From JBBAFM01 sp041655415 (GTDB lineage: Bacteria; Bacillota; Clostridia; Peptostreptococcales; JAAYPU01), in assembly GCA_964429195.1 (NCBI GenBank), contig CAYSBC010000012.1, positions 1 through 37,917 of the forward strand: 37,917 nucleotides of DNA, read 5' to 3'. The translations under genes were made by a program, and so were the position numbers. Under the pieces are notes generated by a model that saw only the letters and a list, made by a program, of their open reading frames with translations, did no database searches and was not told the origin of the DNA. Shown here in pieces: positions 24,505-32,824 of this stretch. Within the stretch, counting starts at the first letter, position 1. Every line of letters begins with the position of its first letter.

Positions 24505-25464
24505 ATGAAAGAACTTAAGAAAAATCTAAATAGTATTTGCATTAGCAATATTAGTAGTGATAAAATGAATGAGATATATGATAAAATAAAGCTTCTGTTT
24601 GTTGGGGAGACAGTTATTGAGGGTCCTCAAGATCTGGACAGCCTCACTGAAAACCAAGAAATATATCTTGAAAAAAAAGAGGATTATAATATTGGTTTTC
24701 TTTTTGAAAAATTTATAGAAATAATGAAACATCTTAGGGGTCCTAAAGGATGTCCATGGGATAAAACTCAAAGCCATGAATCCCTTAAATATTGCCTTAT
24801 TGAAGAAGCCTATGAGGTTATAGATGCCATTAATTCTAAAAAAAAGGAATCTTTAGTAGAAGAATTGGGAGATTTGTTGCTTCAAGTCGTATTTCATGCT
24901 AATATAGCAGAAGAAGACAAACAGTTTACCATGAAAGATATTTTGCAGAGAGTAACAGATAAGATGTTATACAGGCATCCTCATGTATTTGGTGACATCA
25001 GAGTTAAAGGTTTAGATGAAGCCCTTATCACATGGGAAGAGATGAAGCATAAGGAAAAGCAACATAAAACAATCGCAGAAAATATGCAAAGTATTCCCAA
25101 AGAGTTACCCGCTTTAATGCGGAGTATGAAAGTCCAGAAGAAAGCCGCAGAAGTTGGCTTTGACTGGCAAAATATAAGTTATGCTATAGATAAGCTGCAA
25201 GAGGAGATAGCTGAGTTTTTAGAAGCATGTGCTTCTAGGGATAGAGAGGCTAGAGAGGATGAAATGGGCGACATATTATTTTCTGTTGTTAATGTGGCTA
25301 GATTTGCAAATATACAGCCCGAGGAAGCGCTTAATAAATCTATAGAAAAATTTATATTTCGCTTTAATGGTATGGAGTCAAAGGCAAGTGAGAAAGGGGC
25401 TATCTTACAAGAAATGTCACTAGATGAAATGGACAAACTTTGGGATGAAATAAAAAAATCTTAA
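24505..25464 (+). CDS. mazG: MazG nucleoside triphosphate pyrophosphohydrolase (lacking the YabN methylase domain)
   Basis: This enzyme hydrolyses (d)NTPs to monophosphates and pyrophosphate, thought to clean up aberrant nucleotides. Two MazG repeats are visible: about 75-150 (LRGPKGCPWDKTQSHESLKYCLIEEAYEV split, then EELGDLLLQVVFHA) and about 210-285 (KLQEEIAEFLEA, DEMGDILFSVVNVARF), each with the EExxE...ExxD metal-binding pattern. In many Firmicutes the gene at this locus (yabN) encodes a tetrapyrrole-methylase domain of about 220 residues in front of MazG. Here only about 70 residues precede the first repeat, and they look like the tail of that linker region. The complete protein is 319 residues. 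No methylase remnant was found upstream. Confidence 0.93.
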   Translation: MKELKKNLNSICISNISSDKMNEIYDKIKLLFVGETVIEGPQDLDSLTENQEIYLEKKEDYNIGFLFEKFIEIMKHLRGPKGCPWDKTQSHESLKYCLIEEAYEVIDAINSKKKESLVEELGDLLLQVVFHANIAEEDKQFTMKDILQRVTDKMLYRHPHVFGDIRVKGLDEALITWEEMKHKEKQHKTIAENMQSIPKELPALMRSMKVQKKAAEVGFDWQNISYAIDKLQEEIAEFLEACASRDREAREDEMGDILFSVVNVARFANIQPEEALNKSIEKFIFRFNGMESKASEKGAILQEMSLDEMDKLWDEIKKS

Positions 25465-25550
25465 GAAAATGAAAGGATGCTCCCGAAGAGGGTAAAGAAA
25501 ATTGTATTACTATTGACGGGGAAGTATTCCAATTAGAAGGAGGTATTTTC

Positions 25551-25829
25551 GTGAACAAGGCTGAATTAATTGCTAATGTAGCAGAAAAAACAGGGTTTAC
25601 AAAAAAGGATGCTGAGGCAGCTGTAAATGCTTTAGTTTCAAGCATTGAGGGAGCACTAGTGCAAGGCGATAAGGTTCAATTGATAGGATTTGGTACTTTT
25701 GAAGTTCGAGAAAGAAAAGCAAGACAAGGAAGAAATCCAAGAAAACCTGGAGAAGTTATTGATATTCCAGCATCAAAAGCACCTGTATTTAAAGCAGGCA
25801 AGGCATTAAAAGATTCTGTAAACAAGTAA
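25551..25829 (+). CDS. hup: HU-type DNA-binding protein
   Basis: This is a nucleoid-associated histone-like protein of 92 residues that bends DNA as a dimer. The start is GTG 25551, with AAGGAGG upstream. The full family pattern is present: helices MNKAELIANVAEKTGFTKKD and VSSIEGALVQGDKVQLIGFG (split), the beta-arm signature GFGTFEVRERKARQGRNPR, and the intercalating proline in GEVIDIPASKAPVF. It has its own terminator at 25896 and probably its own promoter, as expected for an abundant protein. Confidence 0.97.
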   Translation: MNKAELIANVAEKTGFTKKDAEAAVNALVSSIEGALVQGDKVQLIGFGTFEVRERKARQGRNPRKPGEVIDIPASKAPVFKAGKALKDSVNK

Positions 25830-25895
25830 TTTAAGAGCTGTAGAAGTATACTTTCGTATAAAAGCATTATACCATTAAAATGACAGTAGCTTTGA

Positions 25896-25936
25896 TTAAG
25901 AGTAGCATTTTAGCTACTCTTAATTTAGCTTTATTT
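25896..25936 (+). terminator. Rho-independent terminator after hup
   Basis: TTAAGAGTAGC (25896-25906) pairs perfectly with GCTACTCTTAA (25913-25923), loop ATTTTA, followed by a T-rich tail. Confidence 0.88.
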
Positions 25937-25965
25937 CAAAAATGATTTTTATAAAGGAGAAAATA

Positions 25966-26211
25966 TTGAGAATTGATAAGTTTTTAAAAATATCACGATT
26001 GATTAAACGAAGAACAATAGCAAAAGAAGCTTGTGATAACGGTAGAGTTCTCATAAATGATAAACCATGTAAGGCAGGCTCTGAATTAAAAATTGGTGAT
26101 GTGATAACTATACTCTATAATGAATATCAAATGAAATTTAAAGTCAAAAATCTCTTAGAACATGTAACTAAGGAAACAGCTCAGACTTTATATGAAAGTA
26201 TAGAAGATTAA
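25966..26211 (+). CDS. rqcP: RqcP (YabO) S4-domain ribosome-associated quality-control factor
   Basis: This small S4 RNA-binding protein of 81 residues stabilises P-site tRNA on obstructed 50S subunits during poly-alanine tailing by RqcH. The start is the TTG at 25966: AAAGGAG (25953-25959) lies 6 bases before it and the protein then begins LRIDKFLKISRLIKRR, exactly like the family. The in-frame ATG at 25942 precedes the ribosome site and would add eight unrelated residues. The S4 core is IAKEACDNGRVLINDKPCKAG. In Bacillus the next genes are yabP, yabQ and divIC; here dnaX follows after 18 bases. Confidence 0.93.
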   Translation: MRIDKFLKISRLIKRRTIAKEACDNGRVLINDKPCKAGSELKIGDVITILYNEYQMKFKVKNLLEHVTKETAQTLYESIED

Positions 26212-26229
26212 AACCATGGGGGTATAAAA

Positions 26230-27825
26230 ATGGTGTATAAAGCTTTATACAGAGAATGGCGTCCTAAAAATTTCGATGAAATGGTAGGGCAGCAACATGT
26301 TACAAGAATACTGAAAAACCAAATAGAGAACAATCAAACAGGACATGCCTATTTATTTTGTGGAACCAGGGGTACAGGTAAAACCTCTGCAGCCAAAATT
26401 TTTGCTATGGGTGTTAATTGCTTGTCTCTTGATAATAAACCCTGTGGCCAATGTGAAAATTGTAAAAGCATACAAGATGAAAAATTCATGGACGTTATAG
26501 AGATGGATGCTGCATCTCATAATGGTGTTGATAATATAAGGGAACTGAAAGAAAGTATGAAATACCCTCCTGCAAAGGGCAAATGTAAAGTATATATCAT
26601 TGATGAGGTCCATATGCTTTCTACTGGGGCTTTTAATGCTTTATTAAAAACACTTGAAGAGCCCCCTGAGTATATTAAGTTTATTTTGGCAACAACCGAA
26701 ATTCATAAATTACCGGCAACCATACTATCCAGGTGCCAGAGATTTGATTTCAAAAGAATTTCTGAGGAAGATATAAGCTATCGCATTCAGCAAATATGCA
26801 AGGCCCTATCGATTTCTATCGAAAAAAGCGCGATCATGTTAATTGCAAAAAATTCAGAGGGATCTGTTAGGGATGCTTTGAGTATATTGGATCAATGTTT
26901 ACCATTTGATAATAAAAGCATTACCGCAGAGAATATAATAGAAGTATTAGGAACGGTTAAAGATGACTATTTTCTAAATTTGGCGGATAATATAGCAGAC
27001 GGAAACACTGAAGAAGTCATGTATTTAATTAATAGAATAGTTCTAGAAGGTAAAGATATTCATCAATTTATAAAGGATTTAATTTATTTCTACAGAAATC
27101 TCCTTATGACGAAGATAGCAGGTAATTTAGAAAACATTATACCCATGAGTGAAGAAGACATTCAGAGGCTTAAAGAGCAAGGAGAAAAAACAAGTATACA
27201 AAGTATCAGGAACGCGATACTGGAATTATCGAATACGTCATCACTTGCTAGATATTCCTCACAACCCAGAATATTATTAGAATTGGCTATGATTAAATTG
27301 TGCAATCCTCAGTTAAATGATTCAATGGAAGGTCTTTTAGAAAGAATAGAACATTTAGAAAAGTTATTGTCTTCAGGGATGAAGATGAAGCACCATCAAA
27401 CTGAATCACCTCAGCCAATATTAGCAGAGATGAAAGAGGCAGAAAGAAGTAAAGAGCTTTCAAAGCAAACAAGGATAAGCACAAAGAAGAAGGATAAGAC
27501 GGATGATAAGAAAGACATATGGAGTAAGGTTATAGAAGAGGCTATAGAGGAAAGACCATCTATAACAATGGCCCGAGAGGGGGTTTATATCCTTTCTATA
27601 GAAGAAGGAAGGGTTTTGCTTCATGCTGAAACACCGGTTAAAAAAGAATGTATTGTGCAGAACATAGATTTTATTCAAGGGATATTCAAAGAAATATTAG
27701 GAACAGAAGCGAAAGTGTCATTTGTAAATGAGCAAAATAGCAAGAAATATAATCAAAGTGATGACTATGTAAAAGAAGAACTTGAAGGATTCTTTGGAAA
27801 AGGAAAAGTAAGCTTTAGCGAATAA
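26230..27825 (+). CDS. dnaX: DNA polymerase III subunit gamma/tau
   Basis: This is the clamp-loader ATPase of the replicative polymerase, 531 residues. Walker A is GTRGTGKT (45-52), the zinc module is C64, C72, C75 and C78 (CLSLDNKPCGQCENC), Walker B IIDEVHMLS follows and sensor 1 lies in LATTEIHKLPATILSRCQRFDF. The collar domain runs to about 370; a charged, lysine-rich linker (about 385-435) leads to a tau-type C-terminal domain. GGGGG stands 7 bases upstream. It is followed by yaaK and recR, the conserved order in Firmicutes. Confidence 0.96.
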   Translation: MVYKALYREWRPKNFDEMVGQQHVTRILKNQIENNQTGHAYLFCGTRGTGKTSAAKIFAMGVNCLSLDNKPCGQCENCKSIQDEKFMDVIEMDAASHNGVDNIRELKESMKYPPAKGKCKVYIIDEVHMLSTGAFNALLKTLEEPPEYIKFILATTEIHKLPATILSRCQRFDFKRISEEDISYRIQQICKALSISIEKSAIMLIAKNSEGSVRDALSILDQCLPFDNKSITAENIIEVLGTVKDDYFLNLADNIADGNTEEVMYLINRIVLEGKDIHQFIKDLIYFYRNLLMTKIAGNLENIIPMSEEDIQRLKEQGEKTSIQSIRNAILELSNTSSLARYSSQPRILLELAMIKLCNPQLNDSMEGLLERIEHLEKLLSSGMKMKHHQTESPQPILAEMKEAERSKELSKQTRISTKKKDKTDDKKDIWSKVIEEAIEERPSITMAREGVYILSIEEGRVLLHAETPVKKECIVQNIDFIQGIFKEILGTEAKVSFVNEQNSKKYNQSDDYVKEELEGFFGKGKVSFSE

Positions 27826-27859
27826 AGATAAAATATATATAAAATTGGAGGTTATTAAA

Positions 27860-28204
27860 ATGGGAAAAGGTAGAATGCCAGGAGGTATGCCAGGCGGCAA
27901 CATGAGTAACATGATTAAGCAAGCTCAAAAAATGCAAAAACAGATGCAAGAGGCTCAAGAAGCTTTAGAGAAAAAGGAAATTGAGGTCACTGCCGGCGGC
28001 GGAGCTATCGCTATTAAAATAAATGGTCGAAAAGAAATACTTGAAGTAAAAATAAAGCCGGAAGTCATCGACCCTGATGATGTTGAAATGTTAGAAGATT
28101 TAATACTTGGATCAGTCAATGAGGCCATAAGAAAGATTGATGAAATGGCTGCCGATGAAATGGGTAAATTAACAGGTGGAATCAACATGCCGGGATTATT
28201 TTAG
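27860..28204 (+). CDS. yaaK: YbaB/EbfC (YaaK) family nucleoid-associated protein
   Basis: This small DNA-binding dimer (114 residues) is nearly always encoded between dnaX and recR. The start is ATG 27860 with GGAGG at 27847-27851; a TTG at 27845 would overlap that site. The N-terminus is glycine/methionine-rich (MGKGRMPGGMPGGNMSNM), then the long helix MIKQAQKMQKQMQEAQEAL and the core VTAGGGAIAIKINGRKEILEVKI split by the family GGG. Cytoplasmic; the exact function is unsettled in the family. Confidence 0.95.
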   Translation: MGKGRMPGGMPGGNMSNMIKQAQKMQKQMQEAQEALEKKEIEVTAGGGAIAIKINGRKEILEVKIKPEVIDPDDVEMLEDLILGSVNEAIRKIDEMAADEMGKLTGGINMPGLF

Positions 28205-28223
28205 AAAAGGTTGAGGAAAATAA

Positions 28224-28823
28224 ATGAAATATTATCCACGTCCTATGGCCCAATTAATTGAGGAGTTTGCTAAGCTCCCGGGAATAGGAAGAAAGAGTGC
28301 CCAACGTTTAGCTTTTCATATCATTGGTTTAAAGGAAAAGGAAGCATACAGTATAGCCAATGCAATTATGGAAGCTAAGAAGGGTATAAAAGAGTGTTCT
28401 GTTTGTGGGAATTTAACGGATATTAATCCTTGCAGCATTTGTACGGATAATAAAAGAGATAGTAGTACAATCTGCGTATTAGAAAGCTCAAAAGATATTA
28501 TCTCCATGGAAAAAATTAAGGAATACCATGGCAGATACCATATACTCAATGGGACCATCTCGCCTATGGATGGTATAGGTCCTGAAGATATCAACCTAAA
28601 ATCCCTTATAATAAGGTTGCAAAAGGAAAATGTTGACGAAGTTATATTGGCTACTAATCCAACAATAGAAGGGGAAGCCACAGCCATGTATATAGCAAGG
28701 CTCATTAAACCTTCAGGGATTAAGGTAAGCCGAATTGCTTATGGGATACCTGTCGGAGGGGACCTAGAGTATACTGATGAGGTAACTTTATCGAAAGCTC
28801 TTGAGGGCAGGCAACAATTATAA
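28224..28823 (+). CDS. recR: Recombination mediator RecR
   Basis: This protein helps load RecA at gaps together with RecO (and RecF). It has 199 residues, the usual length. Landmarks: helix-hairpin-helix LPGIGRKSAQRLA (18-30), a zinc finger with C58, C61, C70 and C73, the Toprim domain (about 80-175; VLESSKDIISMEK, and NPTIEGEATAMYIA), and the C-terminal Walker-B-like GIPVGGDLEYTDEVTLSKALEGR. It ends the dnaX-yaaK-recR operon at a strong terminator. Confidence 0.97.
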   Translation: MKYYPRPMAQLIEEFAKLPGIGRKSAQRLAFHIIGLKEKEAYSIANAIMEAKKGIKECSVCGNLTDINPCSICTDNKRDSSTICVLESSKDIISMEKIKEYHGRYHILNGTISPMDGIGPEDINLKSLIIRLQKENVDEVILATNPTIEGEATAMYIARLIKPSGIKVSRIAYGIPVGGDLEYTDEVTLSKALEGRQQL

Positions 28824-28845
28824 TGTTAAAATGTACTGTAATAAA

Positions 28846-28882
28846 AACCCCCCCTTTGCTATGAGTTAGCAAAGGGGGGGTT
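28846..28882. terminator. Bidirectional terminator between recR and the ABC exporter operon
   Basis: There is a perfect 16-bp stem (AACCCCCCCTTTGCTA with TAGCAAAGGGGGGGTT) and a 5-base loop. It is GC-rich and serves the two convergent operons; an A run on the left suits the minus-strand transcript. Confidence 0.92.
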
Positions 28883-28913
28883 ATCTGTAGAAGCTATTTC
28901 TTTAAGTGGCAAT

Positions 28914-30254
28914 TTATTGTCTTCGCAGAGCAATGACAGGTGGAATGGATGAGGCAGAAAGAGCAGGGTATACTCCAAATATAATCCCACAGCTTAAAGA
29001 AACACCTGTAGCGATAAAGATAGACTTTATACTGACAGCCGCATCAAAACCAAAGCTCTTGAATGCTAAAACTCCCCCCATACCTAGGAGAATGCCGGTA
29101 CAGCTTCCAATAACACTGACAAATAAAGCTTCGAGTAAAAACTGGGCTAGCAAATCTGTTTTTTGAGCTCCTAAAGCTCTTCTAAGGCCTATTTCAACCG
29201 TTCTTTCAGATACAGCCACCAGCATGATATTCATAATACCAAGGCCTCCTACTAAAAGGGATACAGCTGCAATACCGCCTAACAATAAAGACATGATTTT
29301 ATTAGCCTCATCAGCTTCTTCTACCATTTGATTAAGATTAGTAATGGTTATAATCTCTTCACCGGAGCTTTGCTGATTATTCCCTGAGTCGCTGTAGCCA
29401 TCATACATCATTCTTTCATAGTACATTCCATCCATCATCATGACACTGCCGCCACCGCCACCACCACCTGGTGAAGGCGTATTACCTGATGGCGATCCGT
29501 CTGTATTTAAATGGTATTTATTCTTGATAATTCGTCCTAATTGCACTGTAGCCAGGTTAGCCTCCGCAGTTGAGTTGGCTTTGCACCAAATTTCTTCTAT
29601 AGTACGTTTCTGTGAAATCTTTTGAGCACAGGTATAAGGAATAATTATTTTATCATCGATTCCATCGGATTTTCCTAAACCTTTTTCACCGATAACACCG
29701 ATTATTTCATAGCTCTCCCCATTCAAAGAGATATAGCGTCCTACAGGGGAGCGGCCATACATCAAAGTATGGGCGACATTATAACCGACTACAGCTACAT
29801 TGGATCTTAATTTAACATGGTACTCGGATATAAAGTGACCATCTACAATTTCATAATCCCTGATATAGCGAAGTTGTTCATTTGTACCTAAAACATGGAC
29901 ATCTGTACGATCTCTTTTCCATTTCATTTGGGTTTCAACATTGACAACAGGACTGGCAAAATTAACCCCTTGGACCCTGGTTGCTAATTCGTCTGCGTAT
30001 TCCGGCTCAAACTCATAAGCTTTGTCATGAACAGCAACTTTTATGACATTCGTACCTAAGCTTTCGAACTGGTCCATAACAGCAACACGTGCTCCTTCTC
30101 CTATTCCCATCAAGGAAATGACAGAAGCTACACCGATGGTAACGCCTAAAACGGTAAGAGCTGTTCTTAAAGGGTTATGTATGAGACCCATCATAGCCAC
30201 TTTTGAAGAAAAACCTAATTTTATGAAAGAGGAATTCTTGCTTGTTTTATCCAT
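28914..30254 (-). CDS. MacB/YknZ-type ABC transporter permease with Gly/Met/Tyr-rich insertion
   Basis: This is the permease of a MacAB/YknXYZ-like exporter (446 residues). Domains: an N-terminal membrane helix (about 28-50; PLRTALTVLGVTIGVASVI), a large extracytoplasmic MacB-type core domain (about 55-315), then three FtsX-type helices (about 320-345, 375-400, 410-430). The motif SERTVEIGLRRALGA marks the coupling region. In the outer domain, residues about 251-299 form a low-complexity insert: GSPSGNTPSPGGGGGGGS, then a Met/Tyr-rich stretch MMMDGMYYERMMYDGY. GGGAGG lies 8 bases before the ATG. It is last in the operon ATPase-adaptor-permease; substrate unknown (antimicrobial peptides or lipids are typical for the family). 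Confidence 0.92.
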   Translation of the reverse strand: MDKTSKNSSFIKLGFSSKVAMMGLIHNPLRTALTVLGVTIGVASVISLMGIGEGARVAVMDQFESLGTNVIKVAVHDKAYEFEPEYADELATRVQGVNFASPVVNVETQMKWKRDRTDVHVLGTNEQLRYIRDYEIVDGHFISEYHVKLRSNVAVVGYNVAHTLMYGRSPVGRYISLNGESYEIIGVIGEKGLGKSDGIDDKIIIPYTCAQKISQKRTIEEIWCKANSTAEANLATVQLGRIIKNKYHLNTDGSPSGNTPSPGGGGGGGSVMMMDGMYYERMMYDGYSDSGNNQQSSGEEIITITNLNQMVEEADEANKIMSLLLGGIAAVSLLVGGLGIMNIMLVAVSERTVEIGLRRALGAQKTDLLAQFLLEALFVSVIGSCTGILLGMGGVLAFKSFGFDAAVSIKSIFIATGVSLSCGIIFGVYPALSASSIPPVIALRRQ

Positions 30255-30274
30255 AATATCAACCTCCCATTAAT

Positions 30275-31843
30275 TCATTGGTTGGGCTTCTTCTTNNNNN
30301 NNNNNNNNNNNNNNNNNNNNNNNNNNNNNNNNNNNNNNNNNNNNNNNNNNNNNNNNNNNNNNNNNNNNNNNNNNNNNNNNNNNNNNNNNNNNNNNAAAAG
30401 AGCTTCCACAGGTATGAGTAGAACATCAGAAGCACTACCCGCATCGATATAGGCTGTAGCCTGCATTCCCGGCATCAAGCCTTCCCCACCGACGACGTCA
30501 ATATTAACATCATATTTCACAATACTTCCCGCTTGCGTTCCCCGACTGGATACATTCATAACAGTTCCTTCGAATACTTGATTAGGCATAGCATCTACAG
30601 TCACGTTTACAGGAGCTCCTTGTACGACATTGATAATATCAATATCATCGACTTGAATCCAAAGTCTCATTTTGCCTGTATTATAAATGGAACCCAACCA
30701 ATGGCCTGGCATAGCATTATTTCCGACCTTGGCATCTAAATAAGAGATAATACCGGTAATACTGGAACGTACCTCCAGGTTATTAAATTGTTCTCGTAAT
30801 TGATCAATATTGCGTTGAAGCATTTTTATTTGTTCTATTTTTTGCGTTATCGTTTCTTGCATTTTCTCCCCGGAGAGGGAGATGATTGGGTCGCCTTTTT
30901 TGACCTCTTGGTAATCATAGACATGAACATCTGTTACGATGGCCTCAACCTTGTTAATGATTTTATCTTCCTTCATAAAACCATCTACAGTAGCAAGATT
31001 GCCGAAAAGCTGAATGCTACCATCGTCTGACAGGTTGCCGACTCGAAGCTCCATATCAGGTTGAATCAGGCCCGGATTATCTGCAACGAGATAAACAGGA
31101 TATACAAAACCGGAAACTGTACCTGTTCCTCCTGAAACATTCTTGGAGCTTGGTATGGCAGAACGGCTGATATCCGTTATAGTTCCATTCATACTGCCTT
31201 CAAAATAGACAAATTTTAATCCGAGAATGTCTCCAACTTTTACAGAGACAACCTCACCTGCTGTAAGATGGGCTTTTATTCTGAACTGAGAATCATCAAC
31301 AACTGAAGAGACTATATCTCCGACTTTAAGGGTGTCGCCAATATTTGCTTTTAAATCCATTATCCGACCATCGATAGGAGATGTTAAAACAACACCTTTT
31401 GCTGGATTGATGTACTCGACTTCATTTTTTGGTTTGCCGGTCATTTCGGATAGCTGCTCTCTCAAGCTGTCTAACTCTTCCTCCTTGCTTTTAAGTGTAG
31501 ACTCAAGATTACTGGAAGCTAACCGAATAAGAAGCTGTCCTTCGCTTACGGCATCCCCCTCTTTAACAAGTATTTCGCTGATTGTAAAGTTGACAGAAGG
31601 CATATCGTAAAAATAATTGCCGGGAACTTGAATTTCACCACCATATGTAGGTTGCAGCTGGCCCTTAGACCTTACTCCGACGGCAATATCGCCTCTGGCA
31701 ACCTCGACTGTTGAATAAAGAGGTTCTGAACCGCTAGCAGATCTGTCACCTGCTAAGGCCTTAATAGCAAAGTATAAGCCTGCTACTACTACAACAATAA
31801 TCAAGGATATTGATATAATTTGTTTTCTTTTTTGAATATCCAT
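30275..31843 (-). CDS. Efflux periplasmic-adaptor-type protein (MacA/YknX/HlyD family), with assembly gap
   Basis: This is a membrane-anchored adaptor for the ABC exporter, about 522 residues as drawn. It has one N-terminal membrane helix (about 8-28), a beta-barrel/lipoyl half (IDGRIMDLKANIGDTLKVGD, about 155-175), a coiled hairpin (LKSKEEELDSLREQLSEM, about 115-135), and a second lipoyl-coil-barrel unit (QKIEQIKMLQRNIDQLREQ near 340; GIISYLDAKVGNN near 365). The C-terminus is interrupted by the N run 30296-30395, with only KKKPNQ beyond it. Comparison with typical adaptors suggests that more than 33 residues are missing, so the drawn length is a minimum. AAAGGAG precedes the start. It lies 25 bases after the ATPase gene. 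Confidence 0.9.
   Translation of the reverse strand: MDIQKRKQIISISLIIVVVVAGLYFAIKALAGDRSASGSEPLYSTVEVARGDIAVGVRSKGQLQPTYGGEIQVPGNYFYDMPSVNFTISEILVKEGDAVSEGQLLIRLASSNLESTLKSKEEELDSLREQLSEMTGKPKNEVEYINPAKGVVLTSPIDGRIMDLKANIGDTLKVGDIVSSVVDDSQFRIKAHLTAGEVVSVKVGDILGLKFVYFEGSMNGTITDISRSAIPSSKNVSGGTGTVSGFVYPVYLVADNPGLIQPDMELRVGNLSDDGSIQLFGNLATVDGFMKEDKIINKVEAIVTDVHVYDYQEVKKGDPIISLSGEKMQETITQKIEQIKMLQRNIDQLREQFNNLEVRSSITGIISYLDAKVGNNAMPGHWLGSIYNTGKMRLWIQVDDIDIINVVQGAPVNVTVDAMPNQVFEGTVMNVSSRGTQAGSIVKYDVNIDVVGGEGLMPGMQATAYIDAGSASDVLLIPVEALXXXXXXXXXXXXXXXXXXXXXXXXXXXXXXXXXXKKKPNQ
30296..30395. other. Assembly gap (100 N) in the adaptor C-terminus
   Basis: This is a fixed 100-N placeholder. The adaptor's last beta-domain lies here; a normal MacA-type C-terminus would need about 60-80 residues, so the true gap is probably nearer 200 bases. 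Confidence 0.95.
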
Positions 31844-31868
31844 GTAAAAATTTCTCCTTTCGTATCGT

Positions 31869-32552
31869 CTACATTGATTCGATTTTTTCTATTTGACCAT
31901 CTACCATATGGAGTATTTTTTGCCCATATTGGGCAACCTTAAGGTCATGGGTTACCTGAATAATAGTTACATTTAAATCTCTATTGAGATATTGGAATAA
32001 TTCCATGATAGATTCTCCTGTATGCGAGTCCAATGCTCCTGTAGGTTCATCCGCTAATATTAATTTGGGGTTTGTTACTAAAGCCCTGGCTATGGCAACT
32101 CTTTGTTGCTGTCCTCCCGATAGCTGTGTAGGAAGATGGTGAATTCTATCACTTAGGCCTACTTTTTCAAGTGCCTCTGTAGAGCGTTCCTTCCTAAGCT
32201 TACTGGGAATTCCCTGATAAATTAGAGGCAGTTCAACATTAGCGATTGCATTCATAGTGGGAAGAAGATGAAAACTTTGAAAAACAAACCCAATCATCGT
32301 GCTTCTTGTTAAAGAAAGCTCATAATCATTCATTTTTTCAACCTGTTTTCCATCTAAAATATAACTTCCCGAAGTAGGTAAATCTAGGCAGCCTATTATA
32401 TTTAAAAGAGTAGATTTCCCTGAACCAGAAGGGCCCATGATTGAGGTATAATCATTTTCCTCTACTGAAAAGCTGACATCATTAAGAGCTTTTACTTCCA
32501 TATCTCCTAATTTATAAATTTTTGATACATTGTTTAATTGTAAAATACTCAT
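31869..32552 (-). CDS. MacB/LolD/YknY-type ABC transporter ATP-binding protein
   Basis: This is the ATPase of the exporter, 227 residues, cytoplasmic. Walker A GPSGSGKST (40-48), Q-loop FVFQSFHLLPTM, signature LSGGQQQR (about 143-150), Walker B LILADEP (about 164-170), D-loop GALDS and switch histidine in VTHDLKVA are all intact. The FQSFHLLP and ADEPTGALD forms are typical of the MacB/LolD subfamily. AAAGGAGGG lies before the ATG. It is first in the minus-strand operon, which sits between recR and yaaL, genes that are normally adjacent. Confidence 0.95.
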   Translation of the reverse strand: MSILQLNNVSKIYKLGDMEVKALNDVSFSVEENDYTSIMGPSGSGKSTLLNIIGCLDLPTSGSYILDGKQVEKMNDYELSLTRSTMIGFVFQSFHLLPTMNAIANVELPLIYQGIPSKLRKERSTEALEKVGLSDRIHHLPTQLSGGQQQRVAIARALVTNPKLILADEPTGALDSHTGESIMELFQYLNRDLNVTIIQVTHDLKVAQYGQKILHMVDGQIEKIESM

Positions 32553-32591
32553 AAAGTCCCTCCTTTAGAGAGTAACAAATTACATGTTTTG

Positions 32592-32647
32592 ATTGTCACA
32601 ATTATTATTTAGACGAAATATAAATGAAGAAGTTCCACTTAATTATA
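32592..32647 (-). promoter_or_regulatory. Candidate promoter and palindromic operator of the exporter operon
   Basis: On the minus strand TATAAT lies at 32647-32642 without a clear -35. Downstream of it, at 32592-32602, ATTGTCACAAT is a perfect palindrome around one central base, suitable for a dimeric repressor. The assignment rests on position only. Confidence 0.3.
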
Positions 32648-32765
32648 TACAAAACAACTTAAGATTAACAGATGTTTTCGAGAATTTGTTTAAAAGATAA
32701 CAAACAGCGGTTTTAAAACATAATCTTCATGGGATTTGAATATAAATGAATAAAAGAGAAATCAT

Positions 32766-32794
32766 TTGTCAATAATTACATATATATGTATGAA
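32766..32794 (+). promoter_or_regulatory. Candidate sigma-A promoter of yaaL
   Basis: TTGTCA (32766-32771), 17 bases, TATGAA (32789-32794). The 12-base palindrome ACATATATATGT (32779-32790) overlaps the -10. It lies about 30 bases before the yaaL start and suggests that yaaL-bofA has its own promoter after being cut off from recR. Confidence 0.45.
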
Positions 32795-32824
32795 TCAAGT
32801 AGGAAGGCTTAGGAGGTAGAAGGA

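Noticed and set aside
28906..29166. An 86-codon plus-strand frame opposite the permease gene
   Set aside because: It mirrors the coding strand of a well-supported ABC permease and has no homology that I recognise.
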